From positions 1,426,001 through 1,490,000 of the forward strand of contig CAVRVJ010000003.1 of assembly GCA_963724645.1 (NCBI GenBank): 64,000 bases of DNA, in the 5' to 3' direction. This DNA comes from CAVXSP01 sp963724645. Its GTDB lineage: Bacteria; Acidobacteriota; Vicinamibacteria; Vicinamibacterales; SCN-69-37. The position numbers were made by a program, and so were the translations under genes. Under the pieces are notes generated by a model. The model saw nothing but the letters and a program-made list of their open reading frames with translations. It was not told where the DNA came from and ran no database searches. Shown here piece after piece: positions 47,629-58,255 of this stretch (its first letter is position 1; each line of letters opens with the position of its first letter).

Positions 47629-49092
47629 AGCAGCGGGGCGGGCTCAGGCATCTCTCGCGGGCGCGTTGTGTCTCGTGGCTCACCGCGGCGTGGTTCTCGA
47701 TCGCCGCCGCGGCCGCGCAAGAGAGCGGCGCGCCGGTGCGGATCCTGCTCGATCAGCCGCCGCGCGCCGTCGAATATCAGCTCGGCCGCCTGACCAACGA
47801 AGAGCTGGCTCACATCGAGCGCAAGGACGATGACGCGAAGTACCGCCTGGTGTACGTCGCGCTCCTGACCAGAAAGGGCCTGGCCCGGGAACTCCGCGAC
47901 GAGGCCGTGGCAGCGCTGACGAAAATCGACCACCTTAGCCCGACCCAGGTTCTGCTCGAGGCCCTGGCCAGGATTCCAGCCGACGACGGTCCGACCGGCG
48001 ACAAGCTGGCGATGATGCTGCTCGGCGAGCCGGTTGAAACGCTGCGGAGCCAACGCGGTGTGCTGGCGCAAGCGGCCGGCGTGGCCGAAGTCTCGCCGGC
48101 TCTTCGCGCGGCTCACATGGCCTTGATGATTGCCGACGACTCCCCAGACGCGGCGTGGCAGTTGGCGGGCCAGCACGCGGGCCACCTCGTCGAGCTGCTG
48201 CGTGGCGTCCCGCTTTTGCCGGCCGACGTCGCCCTTGATCCGTTGCGAGCTCGCGTGGCGAGCGCAATCACAGCGCTGCTTACCGAGAGGCGCGACGCGG
48301 CCAGTCGTGCGCAGGCCCTCGAGGCGTTGGCGTGGACGCGTCGAGACGCCTCCACCTTTCAGTTGCTGGCGCGCGAGCTCCTGGGTCCGCAGGCCGGCCT
48401 CACAACGGCCACACGAGCCGCAGCCGTGCGCGCACTGCAACGGATTCCGGAAAGCGCCTGGACCGCGGCCGAGATTCGAGCCGCTTGCGCGGGCCATGGT
48501 CGCACTTGTCAGAGATACACCGACCAATCAACGCACCGAGCCAGCCGCCGTCGAGGCAATCCAGTTGGGCGAGCGGCTCGCCGCCTCGCTGCCAGACGAG
48601 GCGCGCACCGCCGTGCGCCGGGACCTGCGCGCCCTCGGGGTGCAGGTCGTCGGGATCGAGACCCTTCCCGAGCAGATGCAGTTCACCGTGAAGTGGTTCG
48701 TGGTCGAACACGGGAAGCCGGTGCAGATCGTGTTTTTCAATCCCGACACCATGCCGCACAACCTCGTGCTCGGCGAACCCGGCGCGCTCGAGAAGTTGGG
48801 CACGGCCGCCATGACCATGCAGATGCCTTCCGATCCGGCCGTCAAACCATATGTCCCCGCCGGGCCGCTCGTGGTGCAGGCGACGAACCTCGTCAAGGAA
48901 GGCGAAACAGAGCGACTGAACTTCACGGCGCCGGAAGAGGCGGGCGAGTACGTGTACGCATGCACATTTCCGGGCCACTGGGTGCGCATGTACGGCGTGA
49001 TGCTGGTGGTCGACAATCTCGAGGCCTGGGAGGCGGCGCCGACCACGCCGGCCGACCCGATCACCGGCCGGCCGTTCAGTTCCCGCCGCTGA
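47625..49092 (+). CDS. Exported HEAT-repeat protein with C-terminal cupredoxin domain (frameshifted near 48485)
   Basis: ATG 47625 overlaps the previous stop. A signal peptide and about 270 residues of helical repeats (for example LRDEAVAALTKIDHLSPTQV) precede a frameshift near 48485. The second frame gives a blue-copper domain: FFNPDTMPHNLVLGEPG with one His ligand, then YACTFPGHWVRMYGVML with Cys, His and Met ligands. About 488 residues repaired. As a partner gene of a propeller dehydrogenase, it probably accepts the electrons. Confidence 0.8.
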
Positions 49093-49102
49093 TTTCCCGC
49101 CG

Positions 49103-51128
49103 TTACTTCTTCGCCGCCGGCGTGATGGCCTGGCCCCAGAAGACATACGATCCGAACTTCGTCGCCGTCAGCAGGTCCATGCGGCCGTCCTTGTTGAGGT
49201 CCACGGCATAGACCTGCGTCCCGACGCCGGATTCGTTGTGGACCAGTTCGGGGACGAACTCGGCGCCGCCGGGCGCTTTGGGGTTGCGCACCGTGCGGTA
49301 GACGTAGAGGACGGGCGGACCGTATGCGTCTGGATCGGCCCAGGTATCGAGGTGCGCCCAGTATTTCTTGCCGACGATGAAGTCCGGGGACGCCGTCGCC
49401 GTCCACGTCTGCGACGGCGGAGCCGTGCGGCTCCGTGAAGATGACATCGCCCGCGTTCTTCGTCGTGAAGTTGTCCATGATCATGTGTTGGACGAACGAA
49501 ATGTCGCCGTTCGCCGCTCGCTTCTGCTCGTACCACGCGAGGCCGTAGCCGTGCGCGCTGAGCGACGTGACGACGTCTTTGAGCCCGTCGTCGTTGACAT
49601 CGTAGACAGCCATCAACGCGCCGCCATTGCTGGCGCGCGAGCCGACCGACCGTGAGAACGCGACAGGGTGGTAGGTCCAGAGCGCGCCGGGCGGACCGCC
49701 GGGCGCGGGCTGTTCCCACCAGCCGTACGCGTCCAGGATGTCCACGCGGCCGTCGCCGTTGATGTCGCCGGCACCCACGCCGTGCGCGATCGTCGTCCCG
49801 TACTCCGAGACGACGTGCTGTTTCCACGGGCCGGTCGGATTCGCCGGATCCGGGGTCGCCCACTGCATGATGCCGTTTCCGCCGAAGACGATATCCTGGC
49901 GGCCGTCGCCGTCCACGTCGGTCATCACCGCGATTTCCGTGCTCTGACCGGTCGTCACCGGGAACTTGTCCCAGCGGCGCGACTCCTTGCCGGGATTGAC
50001 GTAGAGCACGCATCCCGGGCCCTGGCCGCAGTTCAGCGCGTCCGGCCATCCGTCGCCGGTGAGGTCGGACGAGAACTGCATCCACACCGCGTTCGAGTAC
50101 TCGGTAGATGGATTGATCGTCTGCTGCACGTAAATCTCCCGGCGGGTTGTGTAATCCGGTCCGTAGAAAATGTGCGGACCCGAAACGACGTCGAGGATGC
50201 CGTCGCGATTGAAGTCCGCGGCGCTGACGCCCCACGAATAGTAAAAGTCGCTGAGCTGCTGGACCTTGAATCGGCGGCCGACTTTCTCCGGCTCGCGCGG
50301 CTGGAGCAACAGATCGCGGTACGCGACGTTCTTGAACGAAACAGCGCCGGTGCCGGCGACAAACAGCGCGATGGGACCGAAACGGCCCGCGTCGTCAGCC
50401 TGACCACCACCTCCTCCGCCACCGCCGTCGTTGACCAGCACGCGAACGTTGGTCGCGTCGGCGATGACTTCGACGTCGTTCCAATCGCCGGGCTTGTACG
50501 CCGGGTTCGTCACCACGTCGGCCGGCAGCGGCGTCGTGAGGTGCACGGGGCCGCGGGCGCGACCGCTGAAACCGGCCGCGGGATCGGGCGCCTCTCTGCC
50601 GGATCGTGGGCCCGCGGCGCGGCCCTGAGCGACGCCCGCAGGATCGGCGCCCGCGCGCGCTCCGCCGGCCGGAGCATCGGCACGAGTGCCAGCGGCGCGC
50701 CCGCCGCGGCCACCCCAGGGTGCGCGCGTCAGTTCCTTACCCGCCGCGTCCAGTGTTACGGCGTAGGCTCGCGATGGCGCCGCATCCAGCGACAGGAACA
50801 CGCCCTTCATCCCGCCGGTGGGCGTCTTTTCCGCTCTGATCAGGACGCCGGTCGCGCATCCCGCGGAGCACTTGTATGTGGCGAAGAAGCCGACGTCTTG
50901 AAAGGACTGGTCGAGGACAAGCCAGCCGCCGGCGGGCTGAGTCGGGGTCCCGGTGATTTCACCGTTGGTGACCGTCCAGGTCGCGTCGCCCAGCACGTGC
51001 CAGCCGGTGAGCGCCGAGCCCTTGAAGGTGTTGGTCGGCCGGAATGATGGGCCGGAGCCCATCACCAGCGCAAGCGCAAAAATGGAAAACACTGCAAGGC
51101 TGAACGCGCCGAGTCGTAGCTGAAACAT
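49103..51128 (-). CDS. Exported VCBS/FG-GAP repeat protein with an N-terminal DUF1080-like domain (frameshifted near 49390)
   Basis: ATG 51128 gives a signal peptide, then a jelly-roll domain like DUF1080 (LTGWHVLGDATWTVTNGEIT), interrupted by a Gly/Ala/Arg-rich insert at about residues 135-200. From about residue 285 come VCBS repeats with calcium loops: AADFNRDGILDVVSGP, DVDGDGRQDIVFGGNG and DINGDGRVDILDAYG. Near 49390 the frame shifts and the last repeats end at VDLNKDGRMDLLTATKF and AITPAAKK. About 675 residues. It likely binds a carbohydrate outside the cell. Confidence 0.82.
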
Positions 51129-51213
51129 AGGCCGGCTTCCTGGTTGTGGACGACGTATTGAGAGATCCGCTGATCACCGACAAACGCGTGTGGGAAACTG
51201 GAACGGCCGGACC

Positions 51214-52602
51214 TCAATCGATCACGTACGGCCAGCGTTGCGGCCGCGACAGCATCGCGTTCGCCTCGTCGTCGTTCCTGAAACGCTCCTTGACGGGATC
51301 CCAGAACAGCTTGCGCTTCAGCTTCATCGCCATGTGATGGAGCAGGCAGGCTGAGCACGCCCGGTGCGCGACTTCGACCGGCGCGATCGGCTGCTGGCGC
51401 GACTTCATGCACTCGAGCCAGTTGCCGTGGTGCTCCTTGCTCTCGGGCAGGTGAATCTCGTCCGGCCCGATGACCGACTTGATGATCTTCGGATCGCTCG
51501 GCCGAGAGCGCGTGACCGTCCTTCAGCTTCGCGACCGGATCGCTCGCCGTCACCGTCTCGTTGCCGCGCGAGACGAAGATCCAGCCGTCGGTGCCGTCGA
51601 ACTTGATGCCGTTCGGAAAATCGCCGCTGACGATCATCTGCACGCCGTTGGCGTAGCAGCGCTTCGGTCCTGAAGGCGCCGTGGACGTCCCAGAGGCCCT
51701 GTCTTCGGGAACTCCGCCGTTCCCCAGATCTCGACGGGCCGGTGTACTCGGTGTCCATGCCCCAGTGCGCGCTGTCGATGTGGTGCGCGCCCCAGCCGGT
51801 GATCATGCCGGCGCCGAACTGCTCGCAGCGCAGCCAGCCCGGCCGGTCGTAGCCGACCTGCGGATGCACGCGCTTCTCGGTGTAGTAGACGTACCGGCGT
51901 CGATCCCAGCCACATCTCGTAGTTGAGGTTCTTCGGCACCGGCATCTCCGGCTCGTCGTCGCCGGACGGATCGCCGGGCAGGCCGACCTCACCGTCTTCA
52001 GCTGGCCGATGCGGCCGTTGCGCACGAGCTCGGCGGCGTAGCGGAACTGCGGCGTCGATCGCTGCTGGCTGCCGATCTGGAAGATCCGGCCCGAGCGGTG
52101 GACGGCATCGCTCAGCGCGCGGCCTTCGGCGATGGTCAGCGACGCCGGCTTCTGCAGGTACACGTCCTTGCCGGCCTGCGACCGCGTCGAATGGCGATGA
52201 GCGCGTGCCAGTGATCCGGCGTGCTGATGACGACGGCGTCGATGTCCTTGTTCGCGAGCAGCTCGTGATAGTTCGTGTAGGTCGGTGACGCCGTCGTACG
52301 GCTTGCCGGTCTTGCCCGCGTAGTAGTCGTTGACGAGCTTCTTCGCGTCCTGCACGCGCTGGCTGTCGAGATCGCAGACCGCCATGATCCGCGCGATGTC
52401 GTGCTGCCAGATGCCCGGCAGGTCGTGCGCCGCGCGAGATGCGGCCGGTGCCGATGGCGCCGACGTTGATCGCGGTTGCTCGGCGCCGTCGCGCCGAACG
52501 ACCGACGCCGGCACGATGGCCGGAAAGCCGGTCATGACGGACGAGGCCGCGATCGCCCTTGCCTGCCGCGGCGAGGAAATCGCGCCGTGACGGTCGTTGC
52601 AT
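51214..52602 (-). CDS. Exported Gfo/Idh/MocA-family oxidoreductase (many frameshifts)
   Basis: ATG 52602 starts a Tat signal (RPSRRDFLAAAG). Pieces in shifting frames then read INVGAIGTGRISRG (NAD site), MAVCDLDSQRVQDAKKLVND, KDVYLQKPASLTIAEGRALS (with the catalytic Lys) and WLRCEQFGAGMITGWGAHHI (with His near the active site). The last 64 codons (51214-51408) read FRNDDEANAMLSRPQRWPYV, typical of the exported subfamily. At least eight breaks occur. Repaired length is about 460 residues. It oxidises or reduces a sugar-like substrate; which one is unknown. Confidence 0.75.
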
Positions 52603-52657
52603 GATTCCTTCGTCGTTCGCGTGAGGCCACCCCAGCGCTCCACCTGCGCGCGACGCT

Positions 52658-53800
52658 CTAGGGCTTGCCTTCGAAAGCCGTGCCGGACTCCGCTCGAAAC
52701 TCGGGCTGCTGTCGCCTGCTTCTGCGCCTTCAGCATCAGCTCCGTCGCCAGGAAGCAGTGCGCCTGCGTCATCGCCGTCTCCGTGCGGTTGAGGACGTCG
52801 TCGACGAGTGCTCGCCGTAGGGCAGCGGCGACGTCGCGGCAGTCGATGTACGCGTCTCCTTTCTGATCGACCAGGAACAGATGGCTTCGCCCGGCGTGCC
52901 GGCGATGTCGATGTTCTTGCGGACCTCGATGTAGCCGTCGGTGCCGAGGATCGTGAGCCGCCCGTCGCCCCAGGTGGCGAGGCCGTCGGGCGTGAACCAG
53001 TCGACGCGGATGTAGCCGGCCCCGCCGTCGCCGCGGAGCATCACGTCGCCGAAGTCCTCGAACTCGGGATACTGCTGGTGGTGCACGTTGCCGACCTGCG
53101 ACGCCACGACGTCGGCGCGCGTCGAGCCGGTGAAGTACAGGAACTGATCGGCCTGATGCGAGCCGATGTCGCACAGGATGCCGCCGTAGCGCGGCTTGTC
53201 GAAGAACCACGCCGGCCGATTCTTTGGCGATCATGCGGTGCGGCCCCAGGCCGATCGTCTGGACGACCTGCCCGATCGCGCCCGCCTTGACCAGCTCGCC
53301 GGCCTTGACGGTCGCGCGGTTCTCGAACCGCTCGCTGTACATGATCGAATAGATGCGCTTCGTCTCCGCCTGGACGCGGCGGACCTCGGCCAGCTGCTCG
53401 AGCGTCGTGATGCCCGGCTTGTCGGCCATGTAGTCCTTGCCGTGCTGCATCACGCGAATGCCGAGCGGCGCGCGCTCGTCCGGAATTCCCGAGCTCAGCA
53501 CGAGCTGGATGCTCGCGTCTTCGAGGATCTCGGTCTCGCTGCGCGCGGCCTTCGCCTGCGGGAAGCGCTTAAGGAACGCGGCGCGAGAGGTCCGGTTCCT
53601 TCGCGTAGACCGACACCAGCTCGCCGCCGCCGCCGACGCACCGCGTTCACCTGGCTGTTGATGTGGTTGTGGTTGATGCCGATGACGGCAAACCGAATTC
53701 GGCCCTGCTGTGTCACCTGTCTCCCCTGCGGCCGCACGGCCATCGCCACCGCCGATCCAGCGATGCCTTTGATGAAGCTCCGCCGATCGGATGTGCCCAT
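52658..53800 (-). CDS. Second exported Gfo/Idh/MocA-family oxidoreductase (several frameshifts)
   Basis: ATG 53800, with GAGGT ahead, starts a Tat signal (TSDRRSFIKGIAG) and the NAD-fold strand IRFAVIGINHNHINSQV. Later frames give KDYMADKPGITTLEQLAEVR with the Lys of the family, RIYSIMYSERFENRATVKAG, FEDFGDVMLRGDGGAGYIRV and TETAMTQAHCFLATELML, ending in EGKP with TAG at 52658. Breaks are near 53645, 53500, 53210, 53100, 52850 and 52690. About 380 residues. With the gene after it, it forms a tandem pair of related but distinct enzymes. Confidence 0.75.
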
Positions 53801-54514
53801 GTGTGACCTCGCCCCATGACGCGTCGCCAGCGATGGATCGTTCGACGCTGATTCTACGCGCAAGAGCGGATCCAGGGGGGACGAAACGGCACGGAAGATC
53901 TCCACGCCTTCATAGCCTCCCAGGTTGCACAAGGCCCCCCACAGAGCGTCGATGCTCGAGTTGAGGTATCGCCTCAGCATCCAGTTCCGCACGCGCGATT
54001 TCCCAAGCACGTTCACCGCGAACGAGATCGCAATGAGCTGGCAGTCGCGTGCGGGATCCCACCGGAGGCAGTACGCCCGATCGAGCGCCAGCGACGCCGC
54101 TGATGTACCGGCGCCCATGAGCTGGGCCAGTCCCGTCAGTCCCGGCTTGACCTGCCAGCGGAATTCGACCTCGGCGCCGGTCCAGCCAAGGCGATCCACG
54201 TCGGCCGGCGTGAGTGGACGCGGCCCGACGCCGCTCATGTCGCCGCGCAGAATGTTGATGAACTGTGGAAGTTCGTCGAGACCAGTGGCGCGCAGGATCC
54301 GTCCGGCACGCGTGACGCGGCCGTCACGCATGGAGCGGAACTTGAGAATCGAAAACGGCCGGCGCCGATAACCCAGGCGCGCCTGCGTAAAGAGGACAGG
54401 TGCGCCGTCGTCGAGCCGGATGGCGATCGCGATGATTGCCATGACTGGCGCGAAGACAACCAGACCCGCACATGCCCCAGCCAGATCGAACAGGCGCTTC
54501 CACCTTGACATCAT
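53801..54514 (-). CDS. Bacterial sugar transferase (undecaprenyl-phosphate glycosyl-1-phosphate transferase family)
   Basis: ATG 54514 (or 54511) begins SRWKRLFDLAGACAGLVVFA, the membrane anchor of WbaP/ExoY/PglC-type enzymes. VLFTQARLGYRRRPFSILKF, then MRDGRVTRAGRILRATGLDE and the catalytic end SGVGPRPLTP follow. The family moves a sugar phosphate onto undecaprenyl phosphate to start polysaccharide synthesis. No stop is met: the frame runs into the oxidoreductase gene at 53800, so the end shown is arbitrary. The real C-terminus is probably near 53965, or a base error hides the stop. It diverges from the radical SAM gene. Confidence 0.82.
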
Positions 54515-54516
54515 TA

Positions 54517-54533
54517 ACTTTGCATTGCAAAGT
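54517..54533. promoter_or_regulatory. Perfect 17-base palindrome between divergent genes
   Basis: ACTTTGCATTGCAAAGT is a perfect inverted repeat (eight bases each side of one central base). It lies in the 27-base gap between the starts of the sugar transferase and the radical SAM gene. In so short a gap it should cover both promoters, so it is a good candidate operator for joint control. Confidence 0.6.
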
Positions 54534-54541
54534 ATAGCACA

Positions 54542-55993
54542 GTGCGCGTCAAGTTTGTCCTGCCGGCGCTGACCGAGGCGACGAGCCCCCAGTGGCGCCC
54601 GATCAAATACTCGCTGTTTCCACCACTCGGGCTGGCGACCCTCGCAGCGTATCTCCGGCCCGACGATGACGCGACGCTGGAGGACGAGCACGTCATGCGG
54701 CTCGATCTCGAGGATCGCGATGGCGTTCCGGACCTTGTGGTGATTCAGGTCTACATCACGAGCGCGCGCCGGGCGTACCAGTTGGCCGATCACTACCGTG
54801 CTCGCGGCGCCTTCGTGGCGCTTGGGGGACTTCACGTTACGGCGCTGCCGGACGAGGCGGCGGCACACGCGGACGTGATCTTCCGGGGCCCCGGCGAACA
54901 GACCTTTCCGAAATTCCTCGATGACTACCGCGCCGGCCGCGCCGCGCGACGGTACATCTCGACGACCAATCGCACGCTGGAACGGCTGCCGCCCATCCGG
55001 CGAGATCTGATCAGCCGCCGCCGCTATCTCGTCCCCAATTCAATCGTCGTCTCGCGTGGTTGTCCGCAGCACTGCGACTTCTGCTACAAGGACGCCTTCT
55101 TCGACGGCGGCCGTTCGTTCTACACGCAGCGGGTGGACGACGCGCTCTCGGAGATTTCGCGGCTGCCTGGCCGCCATCTGTATTTTCTCGACGATCACCT
55201 GCTCGGCGACGCGCGCTTCGCGACGGCGCTCTTTGACGGAATGCGGGGCATGGCACGCCTCTTTCAAGGCGCGGCGACCGTCGATTCAATCTTGCGTGGC
55301 AACCTGATCGAGCGTGCGGCGGATGCGGGCCTTCGCAGCCTCTTCGTCGGTTTCGAGACGTTGACGCCCGGAAACCTGGCGCGCTCCAACAAGCGCCAGA
55401 ACCTCGGCAGAGATTACGCGCTGGTGGCCAGGCGACTTCACGATCTCGGCATCATGATCAACGGCAGTTTCGTCTTCGGCATGGACGAGGATGACGCCGA
55501 CGTCTTTCCGCGGACAGTGGACTGGGCGATTGAACACGGGCTGACGACCGCGACGTTCCATATCCAGACGCCGTATCCCGGCACGCGGCTCTTCGCACGC
55601 ATGGACGCGGAACATCGTATCGTCACGCGCGATTGGGATCTGTACGACACCCGCCACGTCGTCTATCAACCAGCGCGGTTGACGCCGAGGGCGCTGAAAG
55701 GGGGCTACGATTGGGCCTATCGGGAGTTCTACCGATGGTCCTCAATCGCCAGAGGCTCATGGGCGCACGGCACCCTCAAGCATCAGGCCAAGCACTTCTT
55801 CTATGCCGCCGGGTGGAAGAAATTCGAGGGACTCTGGGATGCCGTGATCCGGATGAAACAGCTGCCGGCGATGACGCCGTTGCTCGAAAGCGTCCTGGCG
55901 AAAGTGACGGCGGAGCGGCGATCCGGAACGCAGGTCGCGGCGATCCTCGATCCAATTGAGATCGCGGCTGCCCGGACGGCCGCTCGGACCTAA
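54542..55993 (+). CDS. B12-binding-domain radical SAM protein
   Basis: An intact 483-residue protein from GTG 54542. The N-terminal part is a cobalamin-binding-like Rossmann domain (PPLGLATLAAYLRPDDDAT, FVALGGLHVTALPDEAA). The iron-sulfur motif is GCPQHCDFCYKD at about residues 177-188 (CxxxCxxC). The later section (GIMINGSFVFGMDEDDADVF, FHIQTPYPGTRLF) matches the group with a DUF4070-type C-terminal domain. Members modify lipids, hopanoids or other products; the substrate here is unknown. No ribosome site is visible. The end overlaps the convergent GH67 gene by four bases. Confidence 0.88.
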   Translation: MRVKFVLPALTEATSPQWRPIKYSLFPPLGLATLAAYLRPDDDATLEDEHVMRLDLEDRDGVPDLVVIQVYITSARRAYQLADHYRARGAFVALGGLHVTALPDEAAAHADVIFRGPGEQTFPKFLDDYRAGRAARRYISTTNRTLERLPPIRRDLISRRRYLVPNSIVVSRGCPQHCDFCYKDAFFDGGRSFYTQRVDDALSEISRLPGRHLYFLDDHLLGDARFATALFDGMRGMARLFQGAATVDSILRGNLIERAADAGLRSLFVGFETLTPGNLARSNKRQNLGRDYALVARRLHDLGIMINGSFVFGMDEDDADVFPRTVDWAIEHGLTTATFHIQTPYPGTRLFARMDAEHRIVTRDWDLYDTRHVVYQPARLTPRALKGGYDWAYREFYRWSSIARGSWAHGTLKHQAKHFFYAAGWKKFEGLWDAVIRMKQLPAMTPLLESVLAKVTAERRSGTQVAAILDPIEIAAARTAART

Positions 55994-58126
55994 CTTCCAG
56001 CGGGTTTGTTGATTGGCAGCTTATTGAATGTCTGGAAGTACTGAAGAATCTGATCGCGCCACTTGACCGCGTCCGCGACCTGGATCGTCAGCCGGTCGTC
56101 GACTTCTTTGTGACGCTGCGGATCGATCGCACCGGCGAGAGACCGCCAGGTGGTTTGCAGCGCCGCTGCCTGCGCCCGCGCCTTCGTAGTACTTTTCGCA
56201 CAGCCCCTCCCAGAGCGTCTTGCCGGACTTCAGTTTGTAGTCCCACGCGCAGCGATGGAACCACAAGAGGAACGCTTCCGGGCACGTGGCGAGATTGTCG
56301 AACATGTCACGAACGGGCGGAAAGTATTGATCGACCGCCTTGTCGCCCTGTCATCGTTCGGTCGAACCCGATGCCGTCGGCCGACGCCTGGTGGTAGTAG
56401 ACCGCCGTCTGGTCGCTGCGCGCCGCGCGCGCGTTCTGCGGCATCGGCGCGTAGTGATTGCCGCCAATCAAATGGTGCAGGCCGAGCGGCATCGTGTAGT
56501 TCAGGTACGTCTCGCGCGACGTCATCATCATTCCGCGGATCGTCCCGACCGCCTTCGCGTCGTTGGTGAACGTCTGCCTGCGTCCATTCCTCCGCGATCT
56601 GTTCCGCCGGCAAGCTCCGGATTCCAGGCCAGTCGGCCGGCCGCGTACCAGTTCGACTGCGAAAAATGATGACCGCACCAGTTGGTGTCGAGCCCGGGAT
56701 TGGTCACCGAGACGAAACCTGTGACGCGGGAGGGCTCGATAGCGCCTTCGATCGCCTTGGCGACCGTCGAGCCTTTGCCCTTCGCGTACGTATCTGAATC
56801 GAGAAACTCCCTCCACATCGTGCCCAGATAGACCAGATGCTTCGCCTGGCCCAGGTACTCCTGAGTCGCCTGCACCTCGGCCAGCACCGGAGTCTGCTTC
56901 ATGGCGCCGAACAACGGATGGAATGGTTCGCGCGGCTGAAAATCGATCGGGCCGTTCTTGACCTGGATAAGCACGTTCGGCTTGAACTGTCCATCGAGCT
57001 TCATGAACTCGATGTAGGCGCGCTTTGAGCGGTCCGGATCGACATCCTCGTCGTAGATGAACGCGCGCCAGATCACGTAGCCGCCGTGCGGCGCGAGAGC
57101 GTCGGCGAGCACGTTGGCGCCCTCCGCGTGCGATCGCGCGTAATCCTTTGGACCAGGCTGGCCCTCGGAATTGGCCTTGACGAGAAACCCGCCGAAGTCG
57201 GGAATCAGTTTGTAGATCTCCTCCGACTTCGCCTTCCACCAATCCGCCACGCCCTTGTCGAGCGGGTCGGCCGTTGCCAATCCGCCGAGCCTGATGGGTG
57301 CAGCAAAGTTCGGCGACAAGTAGACGCGCAGACCGTACGGCCGCCATGCCTCGGCCAATGCGGCGACCTTGGCAAGGTACTCCGGCGACAAAATGCGGAC
57401 ATCCGCATTCACGTTGTTGATCACCGCGCCGTTGATGCCAATCGACGCGTTCGCGCGAGCGTAGTCCGCGTAGCGCGGGCTGATCTTCCCTGGAAGATCG
57501 CTCCACTGCCACAGCGAGTTGCCCGCGTAGCCTCGTTCGATCGTCCCGTTGAGATTGTCCCAGTGATTGAGCATGCGCAGTTGCACTTTGGGCCGTTCGG
57601 CCACATTCAGCTGATCGATCGGCTGCGCGGTCTGCATCAGCCGAAGCAGATGAAACGCGCCATAAAGCGCCCCAACTTCGCCTTCGGACGCAATCGCGGT
57701 CACGCGATGATTCGCCACGCCGGCCGAACGGATCACGAACCCTTCCGGTCCGGCCTTGGCGAGGTCGGCGGCCCAGCCCAGACCGCGGATGGCAGGTGAG
57801 CTCGCTGGCGTGCCGACGATGAGCGCGCCATCCGGGATCGCTTGTCGGTTCGCGAGAACCGGGGATCCGAACATTGCCGCCAGCGCGGTGGTGAGTTCCG
57901 CGCGCGTGACCTGCGCCGTCCTGCCCGTCCCCTCGACGACGATCTGCCGGATGGCTTGACGGTAGCCGGCCGCCGTGGGACCAGCCGCCGCGTAGCGCAG
58001 CCAGAGCTTGTATCCGTCCTCTCCAGCGGGCGGGGCCGCGGCGCCGACCAGGTGTTCACGTCCGACGAAGAGGCCGGTGACGCCGGCGGCGGTCGTGGTC
58101 ACAAAGTCGCGACGAGATAGGGTCAT
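55990..58126 (-). CDS. Exported alpha-glucuronidase, GH67 (frameshifts in C-terminal third)
   Basis: ATG 58126 starts a Tat signal (LSRRDFVTTTAAGVTG). The first 500 residues are intact and show the GH67 barrel: VQLRMLNHWDNLNGTIERGY, KANSEGQPGP (general acid Glu), NGPIDFQPREP and ATQEYLGQ (Asp and Glu of the base pair). Breaks follow near 56600, 56340 and 56180. The C-terminal pieces read NYTMPLGLHHLIGGNHYAP, then LATCPEAFLLWFHRCAWDYK and VKWRDQILQYFQTFNKLP. About 710 residues repaired, normal for GH67. It frees (4-O-methyl)glucuronic acid from xylan side chains. Confidence 0.88.
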
Positions 58127-58255
58127 GGTGGCCTCCGCTGAATGGCGCTGCCGCGGATTCTACTGGCGTTTTCGCCTGGCGGCGATGGTATGATGCCGCG
58201 ATTCTCGATTATCGATTCTTGGCGGTCTCGGCCTGAGACCCGAAGAGAGGACCCC

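Noticed and set aside
49668..51047. Plus-strand open frame of 459 codons
   Set aside because: Shadow of the VCBS protein; the calcium-loop repeats are on the minus strand.
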